A stretch of 64,000 bases of DNA from Argopecten irradians (GCF_041381155.1 NC_091134.1:30075540-30139539), one strand, 5' to 3'. Positions 1-12,659 are shown, numbered from the stretch's first letter. Notes: generated from the letters alone by a model not told the origin. Translations and numbers: made by a program.

Positions 1-74
1 TCTACGGTGTATAAGTCGCACTCCAAATTTTCAAGGAAAAAATTTGTGACTTATTCTCTGGAAAATACAGTATT
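1..74. repeat. end of a dispersed inverted-repeat type element, cut by the window edge
   Basis: The first 74 bases carry a 'tgtataagtcgcactcc' stretch and a later 'gacttattctctgg' stretch that partly mirror one another, followed by an 'aatacagtatt' end. This resembles the tip of a small MITE-like element. Only one end is visible, so the family and true limits cannot be set. Confidence 0.25.
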
Positions 75-442
75 CATTTGACCGAACCATGCAAGATTAT
101 ATCAGCAATTACTCTGGGTAGTGTCCAATGGCACCATGATTGGTTGATCGCCAGACAGTATGTAACCACACCTTGTGCTCTCACACGCACATTTGCACAT
201 TCAGATGTGTGTTTCCATTCATTACCGGAGCATAACATACACAATGCAAAGTCGCATGCAGTTTGATTGACAGCTGGCGATCAGACAAATGCACAAACAC
301 TTTAACTTCACCTAAAAGACTTAGACCAGGAAATTACTTCTTGAGAGAATGTGAATACCAAAGGCGAATATATAGTCCAAAGTTTTTTTTCAGCTTCTGT
401 TGAAATAATAAAACTTGATTTAACTTCTTTGTAAAAGGATAC

Positions 443-1634
443 AAAATGAGTGCCAATCTCGTGGTTGGCAAGACAACGAATCCCATGCTCTGTGATGTAT
501 ACATTATCAGTGGAGTTTCTTATCCAAAAAGAAAAATTCCTCGCTTCAGGTTTATTGGACCTAACATTGGGACCAACCCACATCATTCGTGCACTGAAAT
601 AGAAATTCATGTCATTATTACTTCTATCAGATCAGGTAAAATAATTTGAAATGACTAAAGATAATCTTTTTAGGAAGTACAACAAATGATCCAATAAGCT
701 CTTGTGACCAATCAAATTCTTCCCCACCTTTTTTTTGACTATCTGGTATTGGACTGGGTAGTCAGAATGGTATCAAAATATCTCAAAAAGCTGTCTTCTT
801 ATTACGCTATTGTAAGTGTCCTGTACACTATTAACTCATTCAATTTCACCCCTGACATTTCATAATAAACTGATCTAGTCTTTGATTTAGATGAGCCTAA
901 ATGTGTATTCAGGGGTGAGTTCATTATAGTTAGCATTTGTAACACCAAAGTGACCACTGTAATCCTTATACTCTGCAACATGTTAAAGTAATTAACAGGA
1001 TTCATCATGCTATACAGATCACAGACCTAGACAGTTCATCAATCATCTTGTCAATGGTCATTTGAGAAGCTTATGCTTCAATCTTCATTTTTTCTCAATT
1101 GGACAAATCTATTTTAAAGTATTAATTAACAGTTGCCCTGTGTATAGAAAATGAGATGTGAGGTGAAAATTCTTAACCTGGCAGCCATATCATTGCACCA
1201 AATGATACTCATGGCCCCATCCAGATTGTGCTCTTTGATGTAATCCTGTAGAACTTCTGTGGCTTGTTCTTTAGAAATTCTTTCTCCATACTGCTTCGTA
1301 ATGTATTTTTCTGCATCACCGTATTTTTCTTTCACTGACTTCAGAATAAACTCTGCTTCACCAAATAAATCAAATCGAATCTGGTTTTTGGCTTTATGGT
1401 ATAACTGCTCAATTTCATCCTCTGATCCTTTGAGGACAAATTGAGGTAGTTTTCCATGCTTCAGGAAGCGTTCTCTTTGCTCCTCAAGGTTTATAGGACA
1501 TATTGCACCAGTAAACTTCAAAGGCTGCTGCTCTAAAAATCTTATTTTTGTTTTCTGAGCTTTATCCTTTCGTTTATCTTTCCGGGTCATCCCTTCTGAT
1601 GCATACAACTGGAGGTTCTTGTTCAGCTTTTCTC
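443..1634 (-). CDS. MATCAP: MATCAP/KIAA0895-like (DUF1704) tubulin tyrosine carboxypeptidase, two exons, partial
   Basis: Two minus-strand exons are visible, 1634-1178 and 593-443. The first opens after the acceptor tttatttacag and ends at donor GTTAAG. The second opens after ttctatttcag and ends at donor GTATCC. The split codon (AG+T) joins them in frame as ...MAAS-ARMMWVGPN.... The first exon has a very basic start and then the family pattern QQPLKFTGA..., LPQF, and a long helix ending in EKYG. The second ends in ANHEIGTHF, the HExxxH zinc-binding motif of this metalloprotease family. Known members remove the C-terminal tyrosine of alpha-tubulin on microtubules in the cytoplasm. The rest of the catalytic domain should lie left of the window; upstream 5' exons should lie to the right but I could not place them. 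MATCAP1 and MATCAP2 types cannot be told apart here. Confidence 0.85.
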
Positions 1635-2085
1635 CTGTAAATAAAAATGTGAAGCTTTATGAATGTTACAATGAATAATGCCATAACATGCAACAGTAGT
1701 GAAATGCTCATTTATTGGCCTTTATGCATTATTCTGAAATGGTCAGGTCATGGCTGTGTTTTTCTTTATCAAATAAACTTGCAGTGAGAAATCCTTTTAC
1801 CATATCAAATAATGTTATATAGTGTCATCTTATCCCAAAATTTTCTGTGTTTAAATGTTCTCTAGTTTGCAGTTAAACCGCTGCCTTAGCGATGAACTCT
1901 GTATAAAAACAACCTGATATATTTTGCTGATTTACCACAGATCAAGCATGTAACAGACAAATACCATATATACAATATTATACACAATCACCTACATGTA
2001 CCTTATAAGGTCCTCTACTCCCAATAATATTTAATACAGTGTAGTATACACAATATAGGTAAATTAGGCCTAAACAAGCATTAAT
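1635..2085. other. no gene seen (intron or intergenic)
   Basis: AT-rich sequence right of the MATCAP exon with no convincing coding signal. It may be intron, since the 5' end of that gene must lie further right. Confidence 0.4.
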
Positions 2086-2598
2086 AAGTGAGAAGGATTT
2101 GTCACTCTGGGTTTTGGATGAATACATCGCTAGCGCTTCCGTGTTTGTGCACTGACCATGATATTGGAGATGACTGATTTTCCTTTGATATCTGCCAGCG
2201 CAACTTTTGATGTAGCTCAGAATACCAGTCTTAACTGCAGGGTTGGGGTAATTAAACATGTAATTGTAATAAATTGCAATTAATTACATTTTTTCAAGTA
2301 ATTGAATGGTAATTTGTAATTAAGAAATATTTCAATTACATGTAAGTGTAATTGTAATTAATTACATTCTAAAAATGTGTAATTAACATTTCATTTCAAT
2401 TACTTTTCAATTACAGATATATATTTACTAATGTCTAATACTAGGAAATGAATTTATGACATTTATTTGGCATATAGAAATTTAAACAGGTAACATATGT
2501 GAGGCAGTGATCATGGTATACATGTAACTACATTTGTACCTGTTTTACCTGCAGTTAACCCTTCAGGCAATATACAGGTGTGAGATGTGAACACAATT

Positions 2599-3130
2599 CA
2601 ATTCAATTCAATTCTTTTATTACCTTGAGCCTTTCAGCTCATCGGTTTGAAACAAACATATACCGGTATACAAATACAATACACAAAACCACACTCACAT
2701 CCATGCTCTCGCCATACTTACATACACACTGACACACAAACAACCCTCGTAAGTATACATAAGGCTAGTGTAGAGGGATTATGCTAATATTTAACTTATA
2801 AAATATTATTACTTAATTTAATATATTTTGCTAAATTTGACAATTCTTTTTTGTTCTCTGTTTCTAAAAGTTTAATTAATTTGTACATACTCGGTCTAAA
2901 GAAATAATATTTCTTAATAAAATGCTTTCTTAAAGCTAAATACCATGAATTCACATTTTAAAATAAAATGAAACTCATCTTCAATGTCCTCACTGTTACA
3001 GTATCTGCATGTTCTTTAATTTGTTTCTAAATTGTTATACCTTCCCGTTTCAATGTTTAATTTGTGAGATGATAATGGTTTTTTTGTTATTTCTTTTAAA
3101 TTTATGACACCAATTTATATTGGTTTTGTT
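2599..3130 (-). mobile_element. LINE 3' end fragment (ORF2 C-terminus) inside the hAT element
   Basis: The minus strand encodes a degraded piece of a non-LTR retrotransposon ORF2 tail: an SSHKLNIETGRYNN-like stretch, then a zinc-finger pattern CRYC...EDEFHFILKC. The 3' end, at the left, finishes in a short AATTC microsatellite at 2599-2622, the same tail type as the LINE at 29933-30735. It is strongly 5'-truncated and carries stops. The upstream edge near 3130 is approximate. Confidence 0.7.
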
Positions 3131-4219
3131 AAATTAGGTTGTAAGGACACAAAGCATGTGATTAGAACTCACAAATGTCTTGCTTATATAACACCTGTTG
3201 ATCACCTAATAAGCATATCTAATGAAGGCAAAAATATAGATGATAGCTCAAATTAGTCTTCAACTGCCTCCCTGCCAAAAAAATTAAAACAGAGGACTTT
3301 TTCAGTTTTCTTCCCACTTTACCCTCACGAGAAAGAGACACAACTCAGGTTTTAAATTCAATGAAGTAGACATCTACAGGTAAATTGGTGAAGATTGCAC
3401 AGAGAGATGTTGTGACCTATCTAAGTACTAGAACATAATTCATGCAGATTTTCAAAGGAGATGTTGCATATAGCCGCCCACGGTCGATTTTTAATTTTTT
3501 GGTGCAAATACATCAATCGGCACATAATACGTATCGGAGCAGTACTTATTCCATAAATAACTTACCTTCCGACTACAGCGCCACCTTTTATAAGTTTTAC
3601 ATCTGATTCCTACTTGTGCGCCTTTAATGTATCATATTAAGGCATACAAAAGCCAAAGATAAATTACTTTAGTGTAATAACATAGCATTTCGTTTTATCT
3701 TTTTAATGATATACAATACTTCATTATATCTGTTGGGGTATTCTTGCAATTTCAAGTTTTGCTCTTAATTTTTCATGAAAATTCATTTCATTAGTTTTTA
3801 ATTAAAGATAACAATTACAAACCCAAGTGCCCTAAAATTTTAGCAATCAAAAATATCTTCATATATCATTTATTGACTCATGAAAATATTGTGTCAATGA
3901 ATTACTGGATATGCCGACTTTTAGCATTTTTTTACATCTACCCCCTTTATTTCTTACTCAATATCAAAGTACTGAGAGTACTGAGACTTAAAAATGTTAA
4001 ACGAAAACTGTCCTTATCTCGGCTCTATCATGAATCATACTTGAGAAAAAACGTATCCCATGTAAGCTGGTGTACCAAAGTTCGGTCGAACTGACATATA
4101 TATTGACCTTTGATCTAATTTTGCATCTAATTTTGCATATATATCATATAGTACTTTTCACAAAATGTTAATTTTAGTGTCATATATTGAACTAGACAAT
4201 ATGTTGTGCCATCAAGCAA

Positions 4220-4790
4220 CATGTACAATGCCAGGTCTCTAGTCCTCTTAGTTATTCACAAGAAGTCGTTTAAAGATTTTAGTCTATTTGACCCATGTAA
4301 CCATGAATGTAGATCAAGGTCATTCATTTGAACAAACTTGGTAGTCCTTCATGCTAGCATTCTACAGTCCCAATATCAGATTCCAATGCCTCTTAGTTTT
4401 TCGCAATAAGTCGTTGAAAGTTTTTAGCCTATTTGACCCTTGTAACCTTAAATGAACTTGGTAGCCTTTCATGCCAGCATACTACAGTCCTTATTATCAG
4501 GTATCTAGGCATCTTAGTTATTCACAAGAAATCGTTTAAAGATTTAGCCTTTTAGACTTCTGTGACCTTGAACAAAAGTCAAGGTAATTCATTTCCACAA
4601 ACTTGGTAGTCCATCATTCCAGCATTCTACATGCCTAATATCAGTTTTTTGGGCCTTTCGGATATTGAGAAGTCATTTGAATGACAAGTTTACGCAGTAT
4701 GAAATGTGAACAACGCACGACAATGGACGAAGCATGGTGACTATAGGTCATACTGACCCTTCAGGTTAGATGACCTTATGGCATTAAAAT
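4220..4790. repeat. tandem satellite-like repeat, roughly 120-145 bp units, first array
   Basis: Units share 'cttagttattcacaagaagtcgtttaaagattt', spaced by roughly 120-145 bp (about 4248, 4391, 4510), together with 'gaccttgaac' and 'aacttggtag' blocks, and end in 'ggtcatactgacccttcagg'. The same family is present in reverse orientation at 28225-28709 and 29090-29318. No coding function is seen. Confidence 0.7.
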
Positions 4791-4799
4791 GAACTAATG

Positions 4800-5290
4800 G
4801 GTGTTAGAATTGTACCCGCTGTCCTTATTGCATGATCGTAAAAGGCAACCAAATTTAGAATCGTATCTTAGCATCTCTTCTTCCTAACTTACTTTATACT
4901 TCCTAACGTCTCAGTTGACACCTCATCACGTTTTGTCTTCGATTGAGAGCTCATCCCTGTGAGGTAGGCTCTGGGCTCTGTCATCTGGCCGAGACACACC
5001 CTGCTTAGCGGTCAGCATTAAGCGAGTAGGACGACTGGTTCGCCTGTTGTCAGTATAATGGGACTGGGTGGGATGTGTTGCTTGGTGTCTTCGGCGGCAT
5101 GTTTCAGTGATATAACACTATGAAAAGGGCAAGAGTTCCACTATAGAAGAAGACACAACATGAATATACTGTAGTCTCCCATATCACATACCAGGCACTT
5201 CATACACGCAGGACACTGCATACATAGAATGCCGTCCTTCCATGACCCTGGCTGTTAATAGGACATTGACTTAATCAAACAAACAATAAA
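4800..5290 (+). repeat. SINE-like dispersed repeat block
   Basis: This is a relatively GC-rich block in AT-rich surroundings. It runs from 'gtacccgctgtccttattgc' to a tail 'ggctgttaataggacattg' followed by an A-rich 'aaacaaacaataaa' end. The A-rich tail and one-directional layout suggest a retroposed short element. I could not identify clear pol III A and B boxes, so the SINE call is tentative. Confidence 0.4.
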
Positions 5291-6359
5291 AACAATTTTA
5301 TAGAGTCACGAATGCAGGAATCGGTCTACCGCGAAAGCAAACTGGTTGATTCGCTGATTTTTACTGACGTACTACTACAGCTATAGTCATTTGAGGACGG
5401 CATCCCGTGTATGTCATTTTATATATTCTATGGTGTTGCCCCACCAAAGGACAGAACGAAGAGTTTTTTTCAAAGAATTAATTGAGTAACAATAGTATTT
5501 TTTTAAATAGTAATATTAACATCGACTGACAAATTATGATTTAAACTAATTGATATACGTATTTCGATCTCATTTTGTTCTAAGAAGTTAGACGAAAATA
5601 TCTAGCAAAATGAAGCTGCTAGAAAGCAATGACCATTGAAGGATGCACTTTCATGAAGGGTGTTGGATGAGAAAAAGCTAATACTTATGTAATCAGTACC
5701 TGGTCAACTTTTTGTTGGTATTATTTCGCAATTCCTATAGGTTACTAAAGGTAAAATTAGACATAGTGTCTCGTCTGATGTCTGATTGACGCCAGCAAAA
5801 AAGGTAAAAAAAACGGATAAGTAGAATTTCCGAAAAATATTATAAACATGAGTTTATGATGATAATTTCAAGGTTTGGTCGAAATACGTACCTCATCATT
5901 ACATTCTACTCTTACAGTAAAGTCAGTAATATTTGACAGTGTACTCTCAGTACTTTGATATTATGGAAAAAAAACCAGGGGTTAGGCAAAATTAATCTTA
6001 AAAAACGTGGTATATCCAGTGATTCATCAACTTGAGCGGTTTATGGTGAAACGATGATAATCTGAATATAATTTTAAACATCAAAATTTTAGGGTACTCG
6101 AGTAGTACTGCCTTACTTTTCTGTCGCTCAAACAAAAAATGAAAAAAACTTCAAAGGGTCATATTTTCTGTCATATTTGATATTTACGATTGATTTGTGA
6201 TAAAATGATATTGGATACAGCCAAGTGTGATATGTCGTTAAAAAGGCATATTTATGTGGTATTTTCAATCACAACAAAAACGTGATTTAAGTGTTTTTAC
6301 TATACTATGACTTATGCCAGGTAAAAGGTCCAAATTGGCTTTAAATTTACCAGTGTTAA

Positions 6360-6498
6360 TGTAGGTACAAATACTTAGCTATACCAGCCACTTCAGCTCC
6401 AACAGAGAGATTGTTTAGTGTTGCTGCCAAAGTATTCCAACCAGACAGAAACAGACTGCCTGATGATAATTTTCAGACTCTGATGATGAAAAAATCAA
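6360..6498 (+). pseudogene. remnant of hAT transposase C-terminal dimerisation domain
   Basis: A plus-strand open stretch reads YLAIPATSAPTERLFSVA, continues through a DRNRLPDDNF segment and ends in MMKKSN before a stop codon. This is the highly conserved hATC block at the C-terminus of hAT transposases. It agrees with the terminal repeats and the 8-bp target duplication of the element around it. The upstream DDE/RNase-H-like region was not found. Confidence 0.85.
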
Positions 6499-6503
6499 AT
6501 TAA

Positions 6504-6547
6504 AAAATATGAATGCCTGGTACTGTACCAGGTATTCATATTTTTGA
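6504..6547. repeat. near-perfect hairpin next to the hATC remnant
   Basis: The sequence 'aatatgaatgcctggtac' is followed at once by 'tgtaccaggtattcatatt', giving a hairpin with an arm of about 18 bp and almost no loop. It lies just after the transposase stop. It could be a transcript-end structure or a small foldback insertion. Confidence 0.6.
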
Positions 6548-7182
6548 ATTACATTTTATCATCATCAGGGTCTGAAAAGTTTTAAATGTACATGTATTCT
6601 TATTAGACCTACATGTAAAACTAATACACCCTACAAGTATTTAATTGTAACTTGCGGTTTATGTGAAGCATGTGTTCTATCAGAATTTACTGAGAGTAAC
6701 TTATACATGTATAAATGTTTCATTGTATGACTACACAAATATGTATATGTTATCAAAAATAAACATATTAAGAAAATGTAATGTGTATTTGTAATAAATT
6801 ACTTTTTGAATGTAATTATAATTAATTACTTTTTGAATGTAATTGTAATAAATTACATTTACAAAACTGAGTAATTGTAATTGTAATTTAGTTTTGACCA
6901 AGTAATTGTAATTGTAATTAATTACATCGCAATGTAATTGACCCCAACCCTGCTTAACTGTCTTACTTTCTGAAGCGCTTCTTCATTTCATGAGCTGTCG
7001 TATTTTTTTAATGTAAATTTAAGACATTTCTTCTATATCTTCTGTCCTTAAACAAGGACTAGACATCGTGGAATTGAGCTTTACATTGACTCGATAAGAG
7101 AAGTGTTTGTTTATTCCCTGTACATCGGCATCTCGCGTTGTGTTTAGTAGTGTTAAGAGACAGTGACAAATCCTTCTCACTA

Positions 7183-9690
7183 AAAAACCACTGGCATAAA
7201 TAAGCTCATTGACCTTACCGAAGTACTGAATGCATAATCTGGGTTACAAGGTTAATCTATAGTGACCCATATAAAGGCTTTTTATGTACATGTTATACAG
7301 TAACAAACATCAATATCAACTTTAGTTTGTTGTGATTGCTAACATTAATTTTGGCTTCGTCCAACACGCATTATCAAAAAGTGCAACCATATTTTGCTTA
7401 TACCAATCCATTTAAAGAGCTCGATCACCTGGCATGTCATGATGTGTGTCGAGCTCTGAACGACACAGATGTTGTATCTAGTCATTAAACCTTTTATAGA
7501 TGGAACTTACTTTGACGTTCAACTTGAGTGCTTCCTCCCTGCGGCAGATGCCCGTGTGTCGTCTGATGTCCTGCCGTCTTGATCGCGTCAAAGGCAAGCA
7601 ATTTGTGACTGACTACACAGGCATCGCCCAGTGTCCGCCATGTCTAAATACACAGGTATCTAAGAAGCTTTTTGTTACGTCACAAGATACGGAAACTATT
7701 GTCTTCGGAAATTTAGCATATGACTGTATGGTAAGATTAGAGATGTTCCGAAATATTCTATATCCGGTCAGATCCTAAGGATCGAGTGTTCGCTCCTCGG
7801 CTGGGACGAGTGATTGGGGTTTTTTTTTTCAAATTATTTTAGAATTCTTTATACATGATTTTTTTTATTTTCAACAAAATTCTTCGGATCTTTCTATTCA
7901 CAAATATGAATAAATAAATGATACGAAAAACATACAATATAGCTGGAGATAATAATAAATCTGAGAGGGGGACCTCGATACTCCGCCAGCAGGGTATCCG
8001 ATCACTTACGAGAGTTCAGAAGCATTTGGTGCCGGAGGTTGGGGATGGGGAAGGGATGGATGGAGGTCACACAATACACAAGCTCTTGAATATATCTGCA
8101 AAATCCTGCATTCTGAAGCTTCGGCTCTCATGTTTTTCCAGAAAACAATCAAAAACTTTTCAAGACATAAATTAATTCGCCATGTGATATTCCAGTATGT
8201 CATTATTGTTCAGTTTTGCTACTTAGAAAAGAGCTGAGATTTAAACAGTATTAATTAAATCTCTGAAAACAGCAATTGGCCCCTAGAAGCTCTTGAAATA
8301 AATTGTGTCCGTGGTCTATGGAAAACCCAGAATTCTGGTCTTGTAAAGCACTGTTCAAAAAAATAATAATTGTGTTATATTGAACAAAGATTAAAGAAGA
8401 CAACTGTCCGTGGTCTATGGAAGAACATAGGCTGTAGAATCATGGTACCCTCCAGTTTTCTGAGACTAATATCAGAAACATATATACATAGAGATTGGAA
8501 ACTCCTTCTTTGTCTTTGTCGACAGGCAGCGGGACCTCCGGTTTATAGGCATTTTCCCTTGGCTAACTACTTTTTAGTGTATTTTTTAAAACATGATATT
8601 TTTGCATCAACACAAAGTTTAAACATTATATCATGGTTTGGCGTGACCAGTTTTCCCGATTGATATAATTTGATATGATTTTTGAAAGCATGAAAATCAG
8701 CAATTTTACCTGGTTTTTCGAAAATCAGACATTCAAAACAGGAAGTGCATTTTGTTTCATTATAATATATAAGTTATAATATTATTTTTCTTTCCAAAAT
8801 CATACTCAAACCATCTGAAAATTACAAAACTTTTATAACATATCAAAGTTATTCTGTTGTATTGTTTATCTTAGTATAAAATCCCTAGGGACATACAGAG
8901 ATACATCTGCCAATCGTAAAAGTAGCAGAGTTGCCAATCTCTATGTATATATGTTTCTGGTATAAGCAATATCAAATTTGCTATTGATAGTACATTTGTA
9001 TTTCATTTTACCGACAAGTATCATTTAAGCTTGCCTAGGTCTAAATCTACGTTTTTTATTATATTTTGTACCCAGTCACTTGTACCTTAATTACATTGAT
9101 AAGCATTTAATTACAAATTATGGACAAATTTGCTTAGGTTACATATGTAGTGTCCAAAGCATTATTTTAAATACAAGAAGAACGAAGGCCACAGGACAAT
9201 GTTTGGGTAATGACGTTACAGAAGGAATATAATTCGATTGTTTTAAAAATGGAAACACCGAGTTGATATCCTATATATCGAACCCCATTGAAGGAAAACA
9301 GAGTATATAATATTGGACAATATAATACAAAGTGCATGCATATACATTTTGTGTACCTATATACATATATATGTGTGGTATACTGCAATAATAAACGGGT
9401 GAGACCACTTTGTTTTACAGCTTACAATGGATGACATTTTGGAAGAGTTGGGATTGGCTCTTCTCAGCGATTTGAATTGAATTCGGTATGTTAACTTATT
9501 TTACCAAATGTTACATGTATAAATTAAGTCCAGTATGGATATTGTATAGTTTCATTCTTCATTGATCGGGTATGCATTTTTCGCCTTTCGAAAAATGGGA
9601 CGTAATCTGTTATGTCGTTGTTAGTCCGTACGGCGCATTACAAAGTTTGCGCCGAGATCTTCTTCAGTTTTCTATGGCAAGCCGTTTGGG
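7183..9690. other. no confident gene
   Basis: Mixed sequence between the TIR element and an AT repeat block. A locally GC-rich patch at 7511-7650 could be a noncoding first exon on the minus strand (donor GTAAGT at 7510-7505), but no long open frame supports it. The phrase 'gtccgtggtctatgga' occurs twice (about 8307 and 8406). Confidence 0.3.
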
Positions 9691-9699
9691 TTTTTACCT

Positions 9700-9965
9700 A
9701 TTGAAATGAAGATATCTCTATTTAATTATAGATATCTCTATTTAAAATGAACATATCTCTATTTAATTAAAGATATCTCTATTTAAAATGAAAATATCTC
9801 TATTTAATTAAAGATATCTGTAATTTAAATAAAAATATCTCTATTTGAATAAAGATTGAATTAAAGATATCCCAATTTAATTAAAAATATCTTTGATTTT
9901 GTTTATATCGAGATGTCTTCATTTTAAATACAGATATCTCTATTTCAAATACAGATATCTATTTC
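9700..9965. repeat. degenerate AT-rich repeat, core AGATATCTCTATTTAA
   Basis: About ten variants of 'agatatctctatttaatta' and 'aaaatatctctattt' follow one another. The core AGATATCT is palindromic. This is simple-sequence expansion with no coding capacity. Confidence 0.75.
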
Positions 9966-10085
9966 AAATTTAATACTACAATATATACCTATATGCAGTA
10001 TATATATTGAACATGATATTTTGACGCGAGGAGACTGATGATAAAATTAACATTGTATTGTAAGATACTCAGCATGTATTATGTT

Positions 10086-10232
10086 TCGCCCCGAAAGACA
10101 AAAATTAAAGTCTTTTCGCCCAGACGAAAATTAAGGTTTGTTAATTTTCGGTTTTTTTTTCGGGGCGAAAAGACGAGAATTAAGATATTTAATTTTCGTC
10201 TTTTCGGAGCGAAAAGACGAAAAACACGAAAT
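10086..10232. repeat. foldback block built from CGAAAAGACGAAAATTAA-type words
   Basis: Several copies of a 'gaaaagacgaaaattaa' word occur in both orientations. One pair forms a hairpin at about 10167-10208, with arms 'gaaaagacgagaattaa' and 'ttaattttcgtcttttc'. The outer words 'cgccccgaaa' and 'ttcggggcg' are also inverted. It resembles a small foldback element. Confidence 0.55.
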
Positions 10233-11930
10233 GGCATAAATCAGCCACTGTACAACACTTATGATCCAATATTATATGTCAGTTTTATGTGACAACACCG
10301 ATACCAACACCAATGGAATTTCATTTTGAATATCACAGTTTGGTGTTAGAGGTTGCTGCATCGCAGGATTTCTTTTCTCCTATATTGTAGGCAGCCCTGC
10401 TTTTCAATCTTCCTTCTGATGTCTCTTGACATAGTTCTTTGTTAATCAACTAAAAGTTACTTGAAGATTTTCGCATAGTTTATAATTGATTCTTGTGGCC
10501 TTGAATGATTCAGATCATGGTTTACACATGTTTCATTTGAATCTAACTTGCATCATTTATAAGGTAACTGGGATTAATGATTATCTAATATACATTTATT
10601 AGTTATTTTTAAAACATCACTACTGTTTTCTGATGAGCAAGGTGTTTGGGACTTTGGTTTATTTACTTTGTGGATCCAATCCTACAGTTTATAATGGAAG
10701 ATTCTCTTTAGCTTTAACACTGGAGATTTGTGTCTAGAACATTCTCTTACTGCCATTTAGTAGTGTGCTTACCTTTTCAGGGTATGATTTGTCTGAAAAT
10801 TAACTTCCTCTAAAAAAGGGGCTTCCACATGTCTATTTGATGCTTTTGTATACTTGAGTATAATACAATCTAGCTATAGCATACACATGTATTAATGTAC
10901 ATGTTTGATTGTTCAGCTATTCGTGTACATGATAATGTAAATTAAACCGCCTATAATGTTGTGGAAATTGTTAGTATTGTTTGTTTAGTTTTACATAAGG
11001 GATGTAGATCAATAGTCTTCTGTAAATTTTGCTATGTGAGTGTGTGGTAGAATTAACTTATATATATTCTGAGACAATAATGAATGAAACTGTATACAGT
11101 TGAATGGGTCCAACATAACCTGCAAAGAAATGAGCACAGGTGATGGTAGTTTTAGAATATCATTCCAATTCTGCTGTTTAGTATCAAAATAACACTGATG
11201 CCTCAAATTTGTCAGAGTATTTAATGGTATAATGTAATGTAAAACATATACAGTGGTAAAAAGCACTTATTATAAAATTCTAGTTCATAATGTCAATCAT
11301 ATAAAAGTATATATATGTTAATTTAAACATTCAATAAAATATTGGCTCAAAATAAACATCTTAACAAGGCTCTGGTGGTTAAAAACCATCCAGAAATTGA
11401 AGAGTTTGACATGAGCAATGCACTTAATCATCTTACCAAATATTCACAAAGCATCACTTTTAAACTATAAATGCAAATATTGTATGATACATCACAGTTA
11501 TTTTGCCATTTTACCATTCTACAACCAAATCTTTCCTGAACAGATGCTGCAGACTAAATCCATTCATTCTCAAGACTGCCCAAGACCATATCACAGAAGG
11601 ATTTAAAACAAACAAATTGCAAATTTTCTTCTATTGGCGCCCATCCCCACTAGTGATTCTTTGAGGTATAGAACTACTGTTTCTCCCATCACTATCAGGT
11701 CACATGACCTCAAGATTACTTGAAACTTTTGTCTCAGGTGATCTTACATAATGTAAACATAGCTATGTTGATCTAATTTTCTCATTTTCACTTAAAATTG
11801 CAAAAAATTTGGTTTAAGGCAACTCTTAAATCATGTAAATTATATAAGGCAAGCAAAATATAGCTTGGATATAATATTTCTGCATGTCTACCAAAACAAT
11901 TGTGCCACATCCCATAATGATTTGGACATC
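10233..11930. other. no confident gene
   Basis: AT-rich noncoding sequence; short open frames only, none with recognisable domains or splice context. Confidence 0.3.
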
Positions 11931-11933
11931 ATA

Positions 11934-12150
11934 CTGTATTCGACCCCATAAGTGCACTTCCACCATTTTTTAATGCTGACTGAAACTATGGAAACCATTT
12001 CAGTTTCTTTATTTGATTTCTGTTGCAAATTTGTGGTTTATGGTTCACTATGTGCAATAATGTTATGAAAGGATAATCTAAATTTGGTTTATTAAGCGCC
12101 CCATTTTGTTTTCAATCTTAAGCACCCTGGGTGTTTATTGGATCAAATAA
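11934..12150. mobile_element. MITE, GTATTCGACCC family, copy 1
   Basis: One end reads 'actgtattcgaccccataag'; the other carries 'gtttattggatcaaata', a degraded inverted match. The interior shares a GGGTGCTTAA-like word with copy 2 at 16169-16419. It is diverged and non-coding. Confidence 0.5.
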
Positions 12151-12403
12151 AATAATAACCTGTGATGTTACTATGACGTCCCAGTACAGCCAAACAGTCC
12201 AGTTATATACAGCAATCTAGACAATTAACATGTATTTGCAGCAGCCAGGTAGACTGACTATCAGTTACATGGAAAGAGAGACAGACAAAAATCTGTCCAT
12301 CCATTCTTAAATATTGAGTGATGACTCTTATTTTTGACTTTCACAGGGTATAGGACTACCAGGTATGACCTTAAATTCCGATTAAGTCTAATACAGCACA
12401 ACA

Positions 12404-12659
12404 CACAGGGACCTGGGAATTTGATACATGTATTTGAACCTGTTTCAATTTATGTATAAAATTATCAGGTGATACAAGAGTCAAAAATTCAAACCTCTTT
12501 GTCTTTAGATACTGTACAAGTAAAAATTTTTGAAATTTGGCTACAAGGACAGAGGTTTAGTTCTTTTCTGAATTTTAAAGCAAACTCTCAAAAACAAATG
12601 TCTATAAAAATGATAAAACATTATTTACATAAACAGTGACATATTGCCAGGTCCCTGTG
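12404..12659. mobile_element. hAT-type MITE, CACAGGGACCTGG family, 256-bp copy
   Basis: The ends are CACAGGGACCTGG and its reverse complement CCAGGTCCCTGTG. The interior has no coding potential. The same ends bound the copies at 27993-28106 and 48011-48301, where 8-bp duplications can be seen; here the flanks match only partly. Confidence 0.65.

Larger units (their letters stand above)
2238..6952. mobile_element. hAT-superfamily DNA transposon, decayed
   Basis: The element begins CAGGGTTGGGG and ends with the exact reverse complement CCCCAACCCTG. It is flanked by a perfect 8-bp direct repeat CTTAACTG (2230-2237 and 6953-6960). An 8-bp duplication and CAGGG-type ends are the marks of hAT transposons. 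Dense subterminal repeats of TAATTGTAATTAATTAC type lie just inside both ends (about 2262-2420 and 6780-6930), as expected for transposase binding regions. A short hAT C-terminal dimerisation segment survives at 6360-6498 on the plus strand. The middle is filled with later repeats (LINE 3' end, satellite, SINE-like block), and I saw no remaining catalytic domain, so it cannot be autonomous. Confidence 0.88.
2086..7182. mobile_element. TIR element (about 370 bp when undisturbed) split by a nested hAT transposon
   Basis: The two ends are inverted copies: 'agtgagaaggatttgtcact' at 2087-2106 and its reverse complement at 7162-7182. Removing the nested hAT element (2238-6952) and one copy of its target duplication leaves about 370 bp. 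Parts of this sequence recur at 26314-26620 (longer, one end missing) and 61907-62077 (short, both ends present). No coding capacity is seen, so it is non-autonomous. I could not define its own target duplication, so no superfamily is assigned. Confidence 0.75.

Noticed and set aside
7511-7650. Possible first exon of the MATCAP gene on the minus strand (GTAAGT donor, ATGGCGGAC start)
   Set aside because: The ATG frame stops after 17 codons and no other frame carries a start; at most a noncoding exon.
9427-9480. Small exon-like start (MDDILEELGLALLSDLN) after a TTTTACAG acceptor
   Set aside because: Ends in a stop after 17 codons, no partner exons and no family match; kept only as a curiosity.
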